From Desulfobacula sp. (GTDB taxonomy: Bacteria; Desulfobacterota; Desulfobacteria; Desulfobacterales; Desulfobacteraceae): DNA of 6,216 bases. Both the position numbers and the translations under genes were made by a program. This document shows positions 5,696 through 6,216 of the stretch, in pieces; within the stretch, counting starts at the first letter, position 1, and the number at the start of each line of letters is the position of its first letter. The stretch lies in the NCBI GenBank assembly GCA_023139225.1, contig JAGLNZ010000456.1:1-6216 (forward strand), in the 5' to 3' direction. The notes under the pieces are model-generated. The model made no database searches. It worked only from the letters and a program-made list of their open reading frames with translations, and was not told the DNA's origin.

Positions 5696-6216
5696 ATGGT
5701 GTGTTCAATTAAAAAAGAAGTGATTGAAAAAACAATAGAGTTTCACGGCCATAGTTGCCCGGGCCTGGCCATAGGGATTCGGGTATCCGAACTTGCAATG
5801 GAAAAACTTGATATCCAAAATGCAAAAGCTCCTGTATGCGTAGCGGAAACAGACATGTGCGGGGTGGATGCCATCCAGTTTCTGACAGGATGTTCTTATG
5901 GCAAGGGCAACCTGATCCACAAAGATTACGGCAAATCAGCTTTTACCTTTTATGACAGAGACGCTCAAAAAGGTTTTAGAGCCGTATTCAGGGATAATTT
6001 TGCCGATGACGAAAAACAAACGGACGACACAAGAGTGCTAATGAAAAAAATTACCCAGGGCACTGCCACAAAACAAGAAGAAGAACGGCTGCAAGAATTA
6101 AGAAACGACCGGATCAACCAGATACTTCAGGCTGATTTAAAAAATATTTTTTTGACAAAAAAAATAAACACACCTCCTGTGAGACCTGCCAGGATTCTGA
6201 AAAGCATTCAATGTGA
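5696..6216 (+). CDS. FmdE-family (formylmethanofuran dehydrogenase subunit E-like) metal-binding protein, 3' end cut by window
   Basis: I read 173 open codons from ATG 5696 with no stop, so the gene runs off the right edge. AAGGAG (5682-5687) is 8 nt upstream of the start, and 24 nt separate it from the ATPase stop. The protein carries the PF02663 signature: HGHSCPGLAIG (17-27), CVAETDMCGVDAIQFLTGCSYGKGNL (48-73; key residues Cys48, Glu51, Cys55, Cys66), then a helical region around 135-155. The visible part ends in ARILKSIQC, where full-length members start a C-terminal zinc ribbon, so roughly 20-40 residues are probably missing. Family members are thought to bind metal; the name comes from a molybdenum formylmethanofuran dehydrogenase operon, and it does not mean this protein is a subunit of that enzyme. 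Co-transcription with a FecBCD importer suggests a role in handling the imported metal, perhaps molybdenum or tungsten. That role is inference. Confidence 0.93.
   Translation, partial: MVCSIKKEVIEKTIEFHGHSCPGLAIGIRVSELAMEKLDIQNAKAPVCVAETDMCGVDAIQFLTGCSYGKGNLIHKDYGKSAFTFYDRDAQKGFRAVFRDNFADDEKQTDDTRVLMKKITQGTATKQEEERLQELRNDRINQILQADLKNIFLTKKINTPPVRPARILKSIQC

Noticed and set aside
1..6216. CRISPR array, insertion sequence, tRNA or integration-site signals
   Set aside because: No spaced direct repeats, transposase motifs, terminal inverted repeats or tRNA-like cloverleaf were seen on either strand.

Overview
The window looks like chromosomal DNA of an AT-rich, Gram-negative anaerobe, most plausibly a sulfate-reducing or syntrophic member of the Desulfobacterota. 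Three things point that way. The PAS-type hybrid kinase has an N-terminal MAEKPTY...LEERVKGLE segment of a style I associate with PAS kinases of that group. An FmdE-family protein is encoded in an operon with a FecBCD-type ABC importer. The importer's binding protein resembles the branch found in methanogenic archaea and anaerobic bacteria. This assignment is inference; there is no marker gene in the window.

Layout. Positions 1-2231 (minus strand) hold a large soluble hybrid sensor kinase (three PAS domains, HisKA with an HDFNN H-box, HATPase_c, receiver domain). Its 3' end is cut by the window edge. Positions 2232-2708 are a divergent intergenic region of about 480 bp. It holds a candidate extended -10 promoter for the kinase. 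For the rightward operon it holds two candidate promoters, an 18-bp palindrome overlapping the -35 of the second, and a long hairpin ending in a T-run that finishes about 15 nt before the first start codon. Positions 2709 to the right edge hold a tight rightward operon: a periplasmic substrate-binding protein (2709-3821), a FecCD-type permease (3834-4904), an ATPase (4901-5671, overlapping the permease stop by 4 nt) and an FmdE-family protein (5696 to the edge, truncated).

How they work together. The binding protein captures a metal or metal-chelate in the periplasm, the permease (presumably a dimer) carries it across the inner membrane, and the ATPase drives transport. The FmdE protein, with HGHSCPG and several further Cys residues, would act in the cytoplasm on the imported metal or its cofactor. 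The substrate cannot be read from sequence. The FecBCD fold allows Fe-siderophore, haem, cobalamin, or molybdate/tungstate (the MolBCA precedent). The FmdE partner makes Mo/W the most interesting hypothesis.

The most unusual feature is the operon leader. A palindromic operator-like site and a terminator-like hairpin sit between promoter and ribosome-binding site, suggesting two layers of control (repressor and attenuation). I recognised no known riboswitch there.
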